Of a DNA stretch of 64,000 bases, positions 33,480 to 44,302 are shown piece by piece. Under the pieces are notes generated by a model. It ran no database searches, was not told where the DNA came from, and saw nothing but the letters and a program-made list of their open reading frames with translations. The position numbers and the translations under genes are program-made. The stretch is from positions 35,751,235-35,815,234 of the forward strand of contig CM075781.1 in assembly GCA_037974665.1 (NCBI GenBank). Reading direction: 5' to 3'. This DNA is from Ehretia macrophylla (taxonomy: Eukaryota > Streptophyta > Magnoliopsida > Boraginales > Ehretiaceae). The stretch's first letter is position 1, and each line of letters starts with the position of its first letter.

Positions 33480-34690
33480 AGTGAAAATGTTTGCTGGTTG
33501 ATGTTCAGTTGCAACATATTCTAGAGCAATTTTTTTGTTTCAACTATACCATTTTTTTTTTTGTGTTGAAAACTCATGTGATATTCATTGTGCAGTGTAA
33601 AATTCAGAAAAAACAAAGTTCTCAAATTCTCTACCATGATCACTTTTTATTTTAACAACCTTTCTTATATTGCAACTTTTCTCTGTTTTTAACCTTGAAC
33701 ACAAATCTTTGAATGCATCAAATGTGTCAGATTTTCTTACCCAGATCTGTTTCAAGTTCTGTTGCGACATATCAACCCTTATTTTTGGTGATTTCCTAGG
33801 CTTATCATGAAATAAGGGATTGACAAACATACCTCTTTTCAGATCATTAATATACCTATAGTATCGTGGTATGATGTGTCCAAGAACGCCGCAGTAGTGA
33901 CAGATTGGAACAAATCTCCTTTGTTTTCCTTCTGAAGTTTTTGCCTTTGTCGTAGGCGATGTTGCAACATGTGGTTCCAACTTCGGCTCCTTAGATTCTT
34001 TGACAAAGATAGTTTTTCCTGTTGAAGTACCTTCTTGGAACCCAAGTCCAGTATGATCTCCATTTGGCTTTTGAATTGATTACATATGATCAAGCTTCAA
34101 AGTACCTGAATTCAACATCTTCACATTTCGCTGAATTTGTTTCAGCTCCAGTTGCAACTCTTCAATCTTATGTTGACTCTTGGCTGCTTGAACCTGGTGG
34201 TTTCTCACTGATTTTGTCAAATCGGCTTTTTGTTCCTCCAATTCATTGATCTTTTCCTCAAGCTCTTGATTTTTCTTGCATACAATTAGCCATTTTCCGT
34301 ACATCTCCTTGTATGCTTTCATGATTCCTTCTTCATCCAGATCATTATCACTCTCTGTTTCTGAATTCGTGCTGTTGTCATCTGATAACACATGTCCTGT
34401 TGTGAACGTTGTTGCAACAGATGGTGTGACATTAGTTGAAACAGTCTTTCCGCCATTCTGTCCTATTGCAACAGTGAATGCAACATAGTTGCTGGTGTAT
34501 CCTTCATCACCTTCAGAAACATCATCAAAATCTTCATCACTTCAAGTAGTGTTCATGGCCTTGTTCTTTTTCTTCAAGGTATTTGCACATTCAGCCTGTA
34601 TATGACCAAATTATTCGCATTCCCTGCACTGAATACCTTTATTTCTCTTTTTCTCCTCGTATGTTCTTCCATCACGAATTGTGTCTATAC
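33480..34690 (-). pseudogene. Gag-integrase-RNase H remnant of the nested copia element
   Basis: Reading the minus strand from 34690 down, in frames broken by a few stops: a CRECE-FGHIQAEC zinc knuckle with the second Cys-box shifted, an acidic segment (ETESDNDLDEEG), a coiled coil (NQELEEKINELEEQKADL), a second knuckle-like CHYCGVLGHI, then integrase text (TFDAFKDLCSRLKTEK and KSDHGREFENFVF). It then jumps to the RNase H tail (EYVATEHQPANIFTKAL). Protease, the GAG-pre-integrase zinc domain, all of reverse transcriptase and most of RNase H are missing. At least two large internal deletions therefore joined these parts. Confidence 0.75.
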
Positions 34691-34761
34691 CAGCAAAAAA
34701 ACCAAAAAAACTTTCCCAAAGATCTACTTGAGTTAGTTCAGTAATTCGCTCTAATACCACT

Positions 34762-35648
34762 TGTTAGTTTTCTGGCCTCTTAAACCAATTTGATAATTAA
34801 TCAAATCAACTAAGTAAGTTTGCAAGAAAGTAAATTTGTTGCAACAAAAGTAAGAACACATAAATTTTAACGTGGTTCAACCAACTTGGTCTACGTCCAC
34901 GCGGCCATCCCTTGGCCAACAAACCAATCCACTAAGTTTCAAGAGATTATAGACACCAATGGAAACTTACGCAATTGAAGACTCCCTCTTAACCCTTGCC
35001 GCCTAGGTGTAAGACTTCCTTAGTAGATTCTCTAGTTTGGGGAGCTCCCCTCGACTTACAAAAGTTCTCTCCTGAGAACACACCTTCTTCTCCCGACGAA
35101 TGTATACTAAAACATAAATAAAAGAGTCTTAAAACTCTAGATGGATTGGTCAATACATATGACAAAAACTGACTATGTTGCAACACTAAATCAAACATTC
35201 AGTACATTCTGTTACACATCATGTTGCAACACAACCTGACACAGACAGCCTATTGCTAATTCACGAATCTGTTCCTTTTTCTGCTCACTGCTCGCTGTCT
35301 ATTCAACTGAGAATTGACACTCCTATTTGAAGGATTTGCTGCTGACGTTGAGTATACGTAGGAGTGTCTTCAAGTTGATCTCTTTTAGCATAAGAGTTCT
35401 TGATAACTTGAACTTTATCACCTTATCCTCAAAGATATAGGAACTCTTCATAACATAAGCTCTATTTGAACTTGGACACTTTAAGGCATGAAGTCTTCTT
35501 TCATTCAGACTCCTCATAATCTGAACTTCATTTGAATGTGGAGTCTTCATAATCAATTACATGCAATAGTCAAACAACTACACAAAACATCCACACAATA
35601 TTTTTGTTAAAACATAGCCGATAAAATAATTAAAATCAGATCTTAACA
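34762..35648 (-). repeat. 5-prime LTR of the nested copia element
   Basis: TGTTAGTTTTCTGGCC to ATCTTAACA, with intact TG and CA ends. It is the better preserved of the pair at the terminus. Confidence 0.9.
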
Positions 35649-35653
35649 GTAGG

Positions 35654-38600
35654 TATACTACCTATTGAGGTTTTCATCATTCTTATTGTGTAATGTACAT
35701 TAGAATGATATTATATTCATGGTATACACTAACTTTTAGACATTGTTTCTATTCTTAACATGATCAAGAGCATTTATATAGTGACTCTTTGATTTTGATG
35801 TTTAGTACTTCCCCTTATTGTGAAAATAGTTTTCTTTTAAGATATCGTGTTTAAAACATGAATCTAAACTATGTATATACAGTTTATTTCATTTATTTAT
35901 TGTTTAAAGAAATACAGATTTATTAGATATCTAATTGAAGATTCTTGAAAAACCTATGTAAATTATTGAAGATTTCTGAAAACTTTTGTTTCCTAAATAA
36001 ACATAACTGAAAATAAGCAATGATTTGTAATAGATCATAAAATGGTCTATTATATTTGAGAGATATATGTTTGAAGTGTTTTCATATTGAGACCACATAT
36101 TAAAGAAATGAAGAATATCTCTATATTATGTCGTTTATCTCTTGTAAAAGGTATCCATGAGAAAATTGTTAGCATTATCTTCTAGTTTATATGAGTCTAG
36201 TGGACTCCAATATTTTGAATAACTAGATGTTATTTTCTTGACATGACCACTTGTGTCATATGGGTGTAAAATTGAGAGAAAGTTTTTTTAAAATTTGACA
36301 TAAACACCCATTAAAGAATCAGAAGATTCTTTTATAAGTGAATCTTCATGTCCTGTTTGTCCCCAAAGAAAAATAATTATACAAGGCAATCCCCAAATAA
36401 TGTTGATATTGAATCGTATATATTTCTAAAATGAATTCAATGGGATATATATGAGTCTAGCAAACTCTTTTATTAATCGCTTGTATCGATCGGTAGACTA
36501 TTACTTACAAGGTTGCCTAATTTTTGTCGGGGACATAAATCATATGTGGCAGCATTTAGACCAACTGCTTATTATAAATACTCCCCATTGGTCAAGAACC
36601 AAATACCTCATCTTATAAAATATGAGTACGCAATATATGTTACAATGTTCTACCATAGCGCACAAAGATGAGTTTACAAAGAAAATTGGGAACTTATATT
36701 TGAATCTCCGTTAATGTTGGACATTTTAAATCTTTGACTGGAGTTGAATTTATAGAATTTATTGCTAATTGTTGAAATAAAGTTCTCAGGATCAGGGGGA
36801 GAAAAATAAAAACTGGATAATAAGAATTTTTATAGAATGCATCAAAATATTGATCCTCGCGTATTCAATATGAACTGGAAGTTCCGAAAATTACTTATTT
36901 GCAAAGATGCATTTAGTTTTAGAAAAAACTGACTGAGTCACAATACCAGCTTTAAATGCTCCTATTTGAAGTAATGTTATTGAAATGAGTCTATTACATG
37001 CCTGAAGCGTGGTTGAACTCTCGGTTCCAAAGAAAACAAATGAGCAAAATAAAGCAAGTTGGCATTTTGAAAGTGTTTGATATCCTGAAGATATCAAGAT
37101 ACAAAAACAAGTACAAAATATAACTGAGAAAGAAATACTCCGAGGGAGAATCCGGTACCCGAATATGATATGCATATCGAAAATATTGAGAATAATAAGA
37201 TCTCGCTCAGTTATATTTCTATTGGAAAAAGAATGGAACCGAAAAGAGAAATAGATCATGATCAAATATTTGAATATGCAGTAGCTACTGATCTTATCAA
37301 TAAAAGCGAGGATTTTTTAATAGAAGTCCGTTCAAGAATGTCGATATATAAATAATTAGGCAAAATAAAAAGACGCAATCTAGGCAATCAAATTCACATT
37401 AAACATGTGAAGTTTTTGGACCATGAAGGTCAATACACCTTTGTGTATGGGATTGAGGGGGAGCGTAATGAAACAATCCCATATTGTTTAGAAAGTTCAA
37501 GGAATGTACCATAAGTTGGCTTGCTCTTAAACTGCTTAGAGTGGACAACATAAGCAGGGAATGGGCTAGTGCGTTATGCGGTTATACCTTGAAATTGAAA
37601 TAATAAAGAGATATATTCTCTTGTGGTGGATGCTGTTATATTTATGAGCTTGAAAATTTCTAAAATGACTTCATATGCATCTTATGAATGTGGTAACAAT
37701 ATACCCTTGTGGATCACTTGATAATGATATTTATATAGAAGTCCCTGAAGGACTAAACATGCTTGAAGCATTCAATTTAAAATCCCGGGAAATGTATTCG
37801 ATCAAATTACAAAGATTTTTGTATAGATGAAAGCATTTTGGAAGAACGCGATACAATTGTATTAGTACAAATCTTATAATATGAGGATATGTTAATATCC
37901 CAATATATATTTTGATATAAAAGAGTCTATTGAAGAGCTCTTATGAGAAAAATGGTATATTTATACCAAATATATGATGAAGATTCTCATAGAATCAAAT
38001 TTTGCCTCGACTTGAAGTTCGAGCAGTTATTAGATGAAATGTTGTCCATCAATCAGCTTATAAAGAGAAAGTCTTGAATTAATAAAGCTCATACTTTGAG
38101 TGCCCCAATGGTTTAATCCTCGATATTAAAGAGACGTTTTCATCTTCAAAAGGAAAAGAATCATTTATGGTCCTGAAGTACCATACTTCAATGAAATTGG
38201 TGTATCTTGCTATTCTATGTTATTTTATTAGCAAGCCATATATTACACCAATAAACAATGCATCAAGATACTAAATATTTATTTTGTTATTATTTTGGAA
38301 CAAATTAATATGAGGGCACTCATGATTAAAGTTGAATGGGTATGAAAATGATGAGCTTTTGTTTGACTCATTACAAGCAAGATATTTATTCTTAATGATT
38401 GTACCCCTATATATTGATGTTTTGAATTCAACTATTGTTGTTACCTCCTCATAGTATTGTCGATATATTTGTACTTTATGAGTGAATGGTACTGCATGAT
38501 TGCGCAAGTAAAGAAAGCTATAATATGATGATGGAATCAAGCATATCACCTCAAAATTCTTTTTCATGCACATGCTCTTGAAGAAATGCTGAATGATGTT

Positions 38601-38942
38601 AATCAAGATCACTCAAGTGATAATGGAGCAGGTTTATTCACGAAGAGATTATCTACCATAACATTTGAAAAATTATTTTCACAAGATCGGCATGCGTGAA
38701 GTCAGCAATCATACTTGATATACCAACATGAGGAGGATGTAAATACGCACTGTACTCTTTTTTCCTTCGCCTAGGTTTTGACCCACTGAGTTTTCCTGAC
38801 AAGGTTTTTAATGAGGCAGTGTGAAACGAATAATAATAATATTATACTCTTTTTCCTTCACTAAGTTTTTTTTCCCATTAGGTTTTTTCCTAGTAAAGTT
38901 TTAATGAGGCATATTCTTAAGAGATGAATATCCAAAGGGGAG
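35654..38942 (+). pseudogene. Pol remnant of the downstream copia element
   Basis: Copia Pol landmarks appear in order but in broken frames. Near 37190-37330 is ISLSYISIGKRMEP, then FEYAVATDLINKSED, the linker before reverse transcriptase. Near 37735-37830 is YIEVPEGLNMLEA, then SREMYSIKLQRFLY, reverse transcriptase text. Near 38620-38690 is LFTKRLSTITFEKLF, the end of RNase H. The familiar 3-prime untranslated block (CCTTCGCCTAGGTTTTGACCC, GTTTTTAATGAGGCA) occurs twice, around 38765 and 38860. No domain is intact. Confidence 0.75.
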
Positions 38943-39196
38943 TGTTATGAAACGATATATGTGGATATTCATGGACTATAGAAAATATTATTGATTGTAG
39001 TCCAAAACCAAGGCCAAGAGAACAAAGGCCTACTTGAAATTACTTGGAGAACAATTTGTGTTTCCTATAAATAGAGCTCTCTATGTTGTAATATGACACA
39101 TGAAGAAATTCAATACAAGTTTCTTCTCTCATTCTTTCTATTATATTTCTCTCTTTATTTTATTGTCTCTTCTATTTTCTCTCTAGTTTTATAACA
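38943..39196 (+). repeat. 3-prime LTR of the downstream copia element
   Basis: TGTTATGAAACG to TTTTATAACA, preceded by the polypurine tract CAAAGGGGAG. Confidence 0.9.
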
Positions 39197-39201
39197 ACAT
39201 G

Positions 39202-40320
39202 GTCATTATTAGTAGATGTCTAACCGATTTCTTCAAATATTCAAAAATTTGCTTTTCTTTTAGAGAGGGGGAAGGAGAGGGGGGAGAGAAAGAAAAAAGA
39301 AAAAAGAAAAAGGAAAAAAAATACAACTAGCCAAGTTTGTCAATATGATCGAACAAGGCGTCATTTTTCGGAATGCGAGTTGATCAAACCTGAAGAAACT
39401 ACAGTAGAATCTCTTTAAATTAATACTAGATAAGTTAATAATCTCTTTTAAATAATAAAAATATTTGGTCCCGACTTGGAACCAGTGTAAAAGTTTAATA
39501 ATTTTAAAAAAATTATAAGATAATACATTTAAAATATTTCCTTTTTATTTTATCTACCCAAATATTTCATAAATTAATACTTAGCTAAAAATTACATAAT
39601 AAATTGACTATGAGATTAGAAAAACTTGTTCTAATCTTAATCATGATACGAGATTAGAGAAACTTATTCTAAGCCTACTAAATTATATTCTTATCTTCTA
39701 TTCTCATTATAATTTTCTACTTATCTTTTCAAATTCGCCTGAAAAAATGAGTCACTTTAAAAAAAAAGATATCATAAATATAATATATTTACTATTAAGC
39801 CAAAAAAATTAAAAATGTCTCAATAAATTAATAATTACTAACATTGAATAAGAAGGACATGGTAGAAAAGTAAATTGGCAATGAAAAGCACCTCTCATTG
39901 ATGCAGTTCGTTAACTATATAGCATACAAAAGGATTGACACTACAACAAATCCTGACTATGTGAGATACAACACAATCTAGCAATCTTAGCTAATCTGTT
40001 GTACATACAGTATAGTTGATGCTAAGTAAATGATGGCTAGTTGTAACTAACCTCCTTGAGTATGTTTGTGAATATTGTCAATATTATACTCCTTATTTGT
40101 AGGTCGCTTTTATAAATAAAGTGGTTTAATAATCATCAATAGTTTATTTGGTTCACCTATTTATTCTTTTATGGTTATCAAATTAAGACTGTTGTCTTCT
40201 TCTTTGTTTGTTATGTAATTTATAATTTGGTGAGAAGGTAGGGTCCGTAAATAAAGTAGGATCTCTGGCACTCGAAGTGTATTAAGTCATGAGAAAATCA
40301 CCAAATGTCATTGGCTAGTG
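39202..40320. other. Unassigned repeat-like DNA
   Basis: From about 39400 the text ACAGTAGAATCTCTTTAAATTAATACTAG is the kind of start seen in old plant DNA transposons. A possible complementary tail lies near 39830, but I could not confirm ends. CACTACAACAAATCC at 39950 resembles a CACTA start without subterminal repeats. No gene is seen. Confidence 0.35.
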
Positions 40321-40325
40321 AAAAT

Positions 40326-40746
40326 TGTTTTAATATATACTTCTTTCATATAGAAAAATTAAAATTTAAAATCATCATATAAGATCGGCCACTCTTTCTA
40401 ATACCAATTGATTTTAAAATAAAATTTTATGATACTTAACATAGTATCATATAGGCCTTTGTTCAGTCTTGTCTATCACATGCCCGTCCACGTGTTTTCT
40501 ATCTAATAATCATATAGCTCACCTAGTTGCATCTTCAATCCTAATTCTTGATCACTGATCACATGAAACTCACATATCATTCAAAATAAGCAGCATCTGA
40601 AAATCAGATCATACATGAAGAAGGCGTTAAAATATGTACTTGTCCAACATTGAAGTATTATAAATTCCAAGACCACAATAATAGGTCTTGTATGACATCT
40701 TTTAGTACTAAATGATTTCAGAATAGAATTTCGTGATTCCTTACCC
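40326..40746 (+). mobile_element. Degenerate TRIM (about 420 bp)
   Basis: The left LTR, 40326-40441, starts TGTTTTAATATATACTT and ends GATACTTAACA. It is followed by TAGTATCATATAGGCC, a decayed initiator-tRNA primer site. A second copy of the LTR, about 40625-40746, aligns with gaps (GTTAAAATATGTACTTGTCC, then CCAAGACCAC). The interior resembles the TRIM at 23708 (CCCGTCCACGTGTTTTCTATC). Confidence 0.55.
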
Positions 40747-41885
40747 AAATATCGTATACATAAATGTTTCATATCTCACGAAATGTATAAATACAGAAAC
40801 TTACTTGAATGAACGCATGCTGAGCAGATTTACAATTCAATAAGATGTGATTTTTGACATCTTGAAGTTCTTTGATCGTCATTGGCTTTCCTTATGTGAT
40901 TTTGGGCTAGAACTTCTTGGGGAACAAGGGTCAGCTATTCATCCTCTTTCCATTTTTCGGCCCCTCTTCCGGGTTAATTCTTCGGCCTTAGTACGGGTTG
41001 ATTAAGTGCTTATACTCTTTTGAGTTTTCTTTCTCGACAAAGAGTTCATGTGGATCATATGCTTTTTCATGAAGCTACTTAATATATCATACCTTTCTTT
41101 TAGTTCATCAAATTTCTGTCTCGGACGCGGAAGGCCGAACAAGAAGATTGTTTACCTTCATTTTGGTGGCAATTGTGGTGGAGAAAGGGATTTGAGGTGA
41201 AGACTTTTTGCTTATGGATGTCTCTAAATTAGGTTAGTATAGATTCTGCAACATTTGCTATATATATGATTTTCTCATTTAAGGAGAGGTTTCTCTTAAT
41301 TTTTCTTGCAGCTTACCTTTATATGGACGGTAAATGTTTATACAGAAATAGGAAATTATTACTCACATCACATATTGGACGAATCTATTATGAATCAATA
41401 CACTCACCAAGACTCGTCCATCTAATATGTCGAAGTATATATATACACCTGATTCATGTCAAAATACTCCTTAGAAATCAGATGAATTCCAAAGTGTTAA
41501 CGATTCATGCATTAGTCAGACCATGTCAATATTGATAATTTATCCAAAGGGTAATTTTGCTTCAAACCTCTTACACTTTGGTTAATGAGAACAAAACTTT
41601 TTCAATTGCAAAAGAAAAAAATTCCTACTAAGAGAATGAACTCTTATATGTGGGTTATCAACCCACCCTGAGTACGAAAATGAGTTCTTTACAATAGAGA
41701 ATTATTTCCACCAAAGTGGGATCAATAACTTCTAACTAATTAGAATACTTTTTAAAATATGAGAGTTAGTTCATTTTTTTAAGATTTGTCTTCTCACAAA
41801 GGGTAGAATGATCAATTTCAAAATGACAATAAATAAAAAAATATAAAGATATATCATTATTGTTTAATTTCAACTAAAACTCTTG
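40747..41885. other. Unassigned DNA
   Basis: No supported gene. The frame at 41266-41535 has no recognisable motif. The block at 40905-41010 is less AT-rich and could be an old retroelement or gene piece, but I could not assign it. Confidence 0.35.
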
Positions 41886-42323
41886 CACTTATAGTAGATG
41901 AGAAACAAATCCCGGACAAGTAGAGGAAAAAAACAGTGTGAGGGTCCATCTTGATGGAGTAAGGGTAGTGACGAGGATGTGGAATAGAGGGAAGGAGATA
42001 GGATTGATCCTCAAGGCCTTAAATTTCCCTGCTATATATGTTTATCAATTGGGTGGGAGCCTGCATCACGTCCACGAGTTATTCTGTTGCATTGAATCGT
42101 AGCCTTGAGGTGTATTTTAGTGGGGTCAAGGGTTTGCGACAGTGAGATCCTCTGTCTCCTTACTTGTTTGTGCTTGTTATGGAGGTATTCTCTTGTCAGA
42201 TGGAGAAGACGGCTCTAGGGGATCCATTTTTATTTCACCCAAAATGTGCTAAGAGGAAGATTTCACATTTAAGCTTTTGCAAATGATGTGCTTATTTTTT
42301 ATCAGGCTGATTTGGGTTCGATT
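41886..42323 (+). pseudogene. L1-type LINE fragment 1: reverse transcriptase core
   Basis: The plus strand gives LKALNFPAIYV, then VKGLRQ-stop-DPLSPYLFVLVMEVF and KISHLSFANDVLIFYQ. GLRQGDPLSPYLF and FADDVLIF are standard blocks of plant L1 reverse transcriptase. Here the Gly of RQGD is a TGA stop (about 42140) and the catalytic FADD is FAND, so the enzyme is dead. No endonuclease or earlier reverse transcriptase domain is upstream, which fits the 5-prime truncation common in LINEs. The fragment is cut off at 42323 by a non-autonomous LTR element and continues at 43841. Confidence 0.8.
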
Positions 42324-43835
42324 TGTTGGAAGGATTGTACATATAGATATGTTGTGAACATAACATTATTTTTACGTGGTTCGGCATAACCTACGTCCAC
42401 GGAATATTATTCTTTATTACTCATAAAAACTATTACAATAATGACTCTGATATACCTAACTAGAGGTATATGTACTCTAACTCTAACTAATCTAATATGG
42501 TACACCCACCTTGTGGTGTGTGACAACTAAAATCAACCTAGGTAGCCCTATTTATAGATAATAATTACTAATCCTTTTAGGAATATGATTCCTATACTCT
42601 ATACTAAAACTTATATAATAGAATCCTAATCACTAATAGAATCATAATTAAGTTTAATTACTAACATCCCCCCTTAACCTTGATTTGACTTGCTAGCAAC
42701 CACGAACCACCACGATGTGATCCACCGCCATCTTCTCCAATGGTTTCTTCCTTCGCCGACGACAATATGGTCAAGGGAGGCATGCAGCAGTGGTACCATC
42801 ATCTGTTTCTCTTTCCAGCAAATCTAATTGTCTGCAGATCATGGTTTCAAGCTCCAATGGATTGTCAAGCCACCAAAACCTATAGTTGCTTCTTCATTAA
42901 CGAAACGACTTCGTCTTTGGCCTCGTTTTGAGCAGCGGCATATTTCTCTTTGCCGTTGCAATTCTTCCGTTTTTTATTTTTTTATTTTTTCCTTCTTTAT
43001 TTTTTTGTCTTTTTTGTTTTTTCCTTTTTTTCTTTTTTTTGTTGATTTTTTATTTTTTTTGGTTGTGTTCTCTCTTAACTTGCAACTTTTTCTTCACCAA
43101 TTGTCTCCGTCTCTTTCTTCAATAGTGGTGCTCGTTGATTTTCTTTTAGACAATCGCAATTGTCTGTCTTCTACGGCGCACTTGGGGACGCCATCTCCTT
43201 CATGGCGCAACAGTGATGACATGTAGCCATCCCTTCTCTGTTGACCATGTTGTTATCTTCTGAACTTGGAGTTGCTATCGAAACTCCATTGCACCAGTGC
43301 GGCATCAATCTGCTAAATGCGTCGCGGAAGTAATCTTCAACAACGAGCACTACACTATGTCTCAACACAAGCTTCTTGGTTGCTTCAACGTCTTCTTCTT
43401 TGTAGTCTTCTACTTCAGCAGCGAAATGCACTTCTCTTGGCGACGATAATAACCAACATATCTATATGCAGTCCCAGGCTCTGATACCACTTTGTTAGAA
43501 GGATCTTGCATATAGATACGTTGGGAACACAACACTATTTTTACGTGGTTCAGCATAGCCTACATCCACGGAATATTATTTTTTATTACTCATAGAAACT
43601 ATTATAATAATGACTTTAATATACCTAACTAGAGGTATATGCACTCTAACTCTAACTAATCTAATATAGTACACCCACCTTGTGGCGTGTGACAACTAAA
43701 ATCAACCTAAATAGCCTTATTTATAGAGAATAACTGCTAATCCTTTTAGGAATAGGATTCCTATACCCTATACTAAAACTTATTTAATAGAATCCTAATC
43801 ACTAATAGAATTCTAATCAAGTTTAATTACTAACA
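42324..43835 (-). mobile_element. Non-autonomous LTR element (1512 bp) without gag or pol
   Basis: The 343-bp LTRs lie at 42324-42666 (3-prime) and 43493-43835 (5-prime), both TGTT to AACA. The exact 5-bp duplication CGATT is at 42319-42323 and 43836-43840. On the minus strand TGGTATCAGAGCC just inside the 5-prime LTR is the initiator-tRNA primer site. TAAGGGGGGGA against the 3-prime LTR is the polypurine tract. About 31 LTR differences by eye (9 percent) make it the oldest dated insertion here. The 826-bp interior has no recognisable retroviral domain. Confidence 0.88.
42667..43492 (-). other. Unrecognised interior of the non-autonomous LTR element
   Basis: The longest minus-strand frame (43171-43431, 86 residues) begins MHFAAEVEDYKEEDVEATKK and includes a CHHCC cluster. 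It matches no family that I know. The plus strand is a T-rich block (42960-43060) with spurious phenylalanine-rich frames. It may be a captured gene fragment or simply a filler sequence. Confidence 0.3.
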
Positions 43836-43840
43836 CGATT

Positions 43841-44119
43841 ATGGCAGTGAAGAAATTTCTTAAAATCTTTGAAAAACTGTTAGGCCTGAATGTTAATGAC
43901 AACAAGAGCATGGTGTATTTTGGTGGTTGTAGTGCTGGTTTAAAATCATCACTTATTCAGCTTTTTGAGTTCAGATAAGGTGTTCCTCCATTTACGTACT
44001 TGGGTGTTCCTCTTTCTCCAAGTAGAATTAGTAGAAACTCCTTCTACCTGTTATTGGAGAGGATGGGTAAGAGAATCGATCATTGGACTTCTAGATTTCT
44101 TTCGTTCTCGGGCAGATTG
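43841..44119 (+). pseudogene. L1-type LINE fragment 2: reverse transcriptase thumb region
   Basis: The fragment resumes where fragment 1 was cut. KKFLKIFEKLLGLNVNDNKS is followed by PPFTYLGVPLSPSRISRN and LLERMGKRIDHWTSRFLSFS, the YLGVPLSP and W-x4-LSFSGR blocks of plant LINE reverse transcriptases. A TAA stop occurs near 43977, before GVPPFTYLG. It is interrupted at 44124 by the copia element and continues at 49444 with SVLVNIQAYW. Confidence 0.8.
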
Positions 44120-44124
44120 GTTCT

Positions 44125-44302
44125 TGAAGGAATAGATATTTTTTACTTGTATTCCCTAACTGTATGTAGTACAATATATAGGTTACAAGAAATCATAAAT
44201 CTACACAAATCTTTACAAAGTTATCTAGAAAATGTATAGATAAATAACTACAACAGAATTATTTAAAATTCAACAAATGGATAACAAGCTCATCCATTAT
44301 TA
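44125..44302 (-). repeat. 3-prime LTR of copia A
   Basis: TGAAGGAATAGATA to CCATTATTA. The terminal CA has become TA on the plus strand. Confidence 0.95.

Larger units (their letters stand above)
30825..35648 (-). mobile_element. Deleted Ty1/copia element nested in the older copia
   Basis: Long LTRs at 30825-31719 (895 bp, 3-prime) and 34762-35648 (887 bp, 5-prime) differ at roughly 4 percent by eye, plus an 8-bp indel. The target duplication GTAGG is exact (30820-30824 and 35649-35653). The primer site TGGTATTAGAGC, one base from the initiator-tRNA match, sits at about 34748-34759 on the minus strand. AAAATGGGAGA next to the 3-prime LTR is the polypurine tract. The interior keeps only pieces of gag, integrase and the RNase H tail, so this copy is non-autonomous. 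Confidence 0.9.
28583..39196 (+). mobile_element. Decayed Ty1/copia element directly downstream of the terpene synthase
   Basis: The LTRs (254 bp each) lie at 28583-28836 and 38943-39196, both TG to CA, with about 19 differences by eye (roughly 7 percent). The target duplication ACATG is exact (28578-28582 and 39197-39201). AAAGGGGAG before the right LTR is the polypurine tract. The region after the left LTR (CGTTATCAACACGA) would be the primer site but is not the usual initiator-tRNA form. Gag and pol are ruined by stops and frameshifts. A second LTR element (30825-35648) is nested inside. Its 5-prime end lies 98 bp after the terpene synthase stop codon. Confidence 0.9.

Noticed and set aside
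39950..39965. CACTACAACAAATCC as a CACTA element start
   Set aside because: No subterminal repeats and no matching end within reach. A short match is expected by chance in AT-rich DNA.
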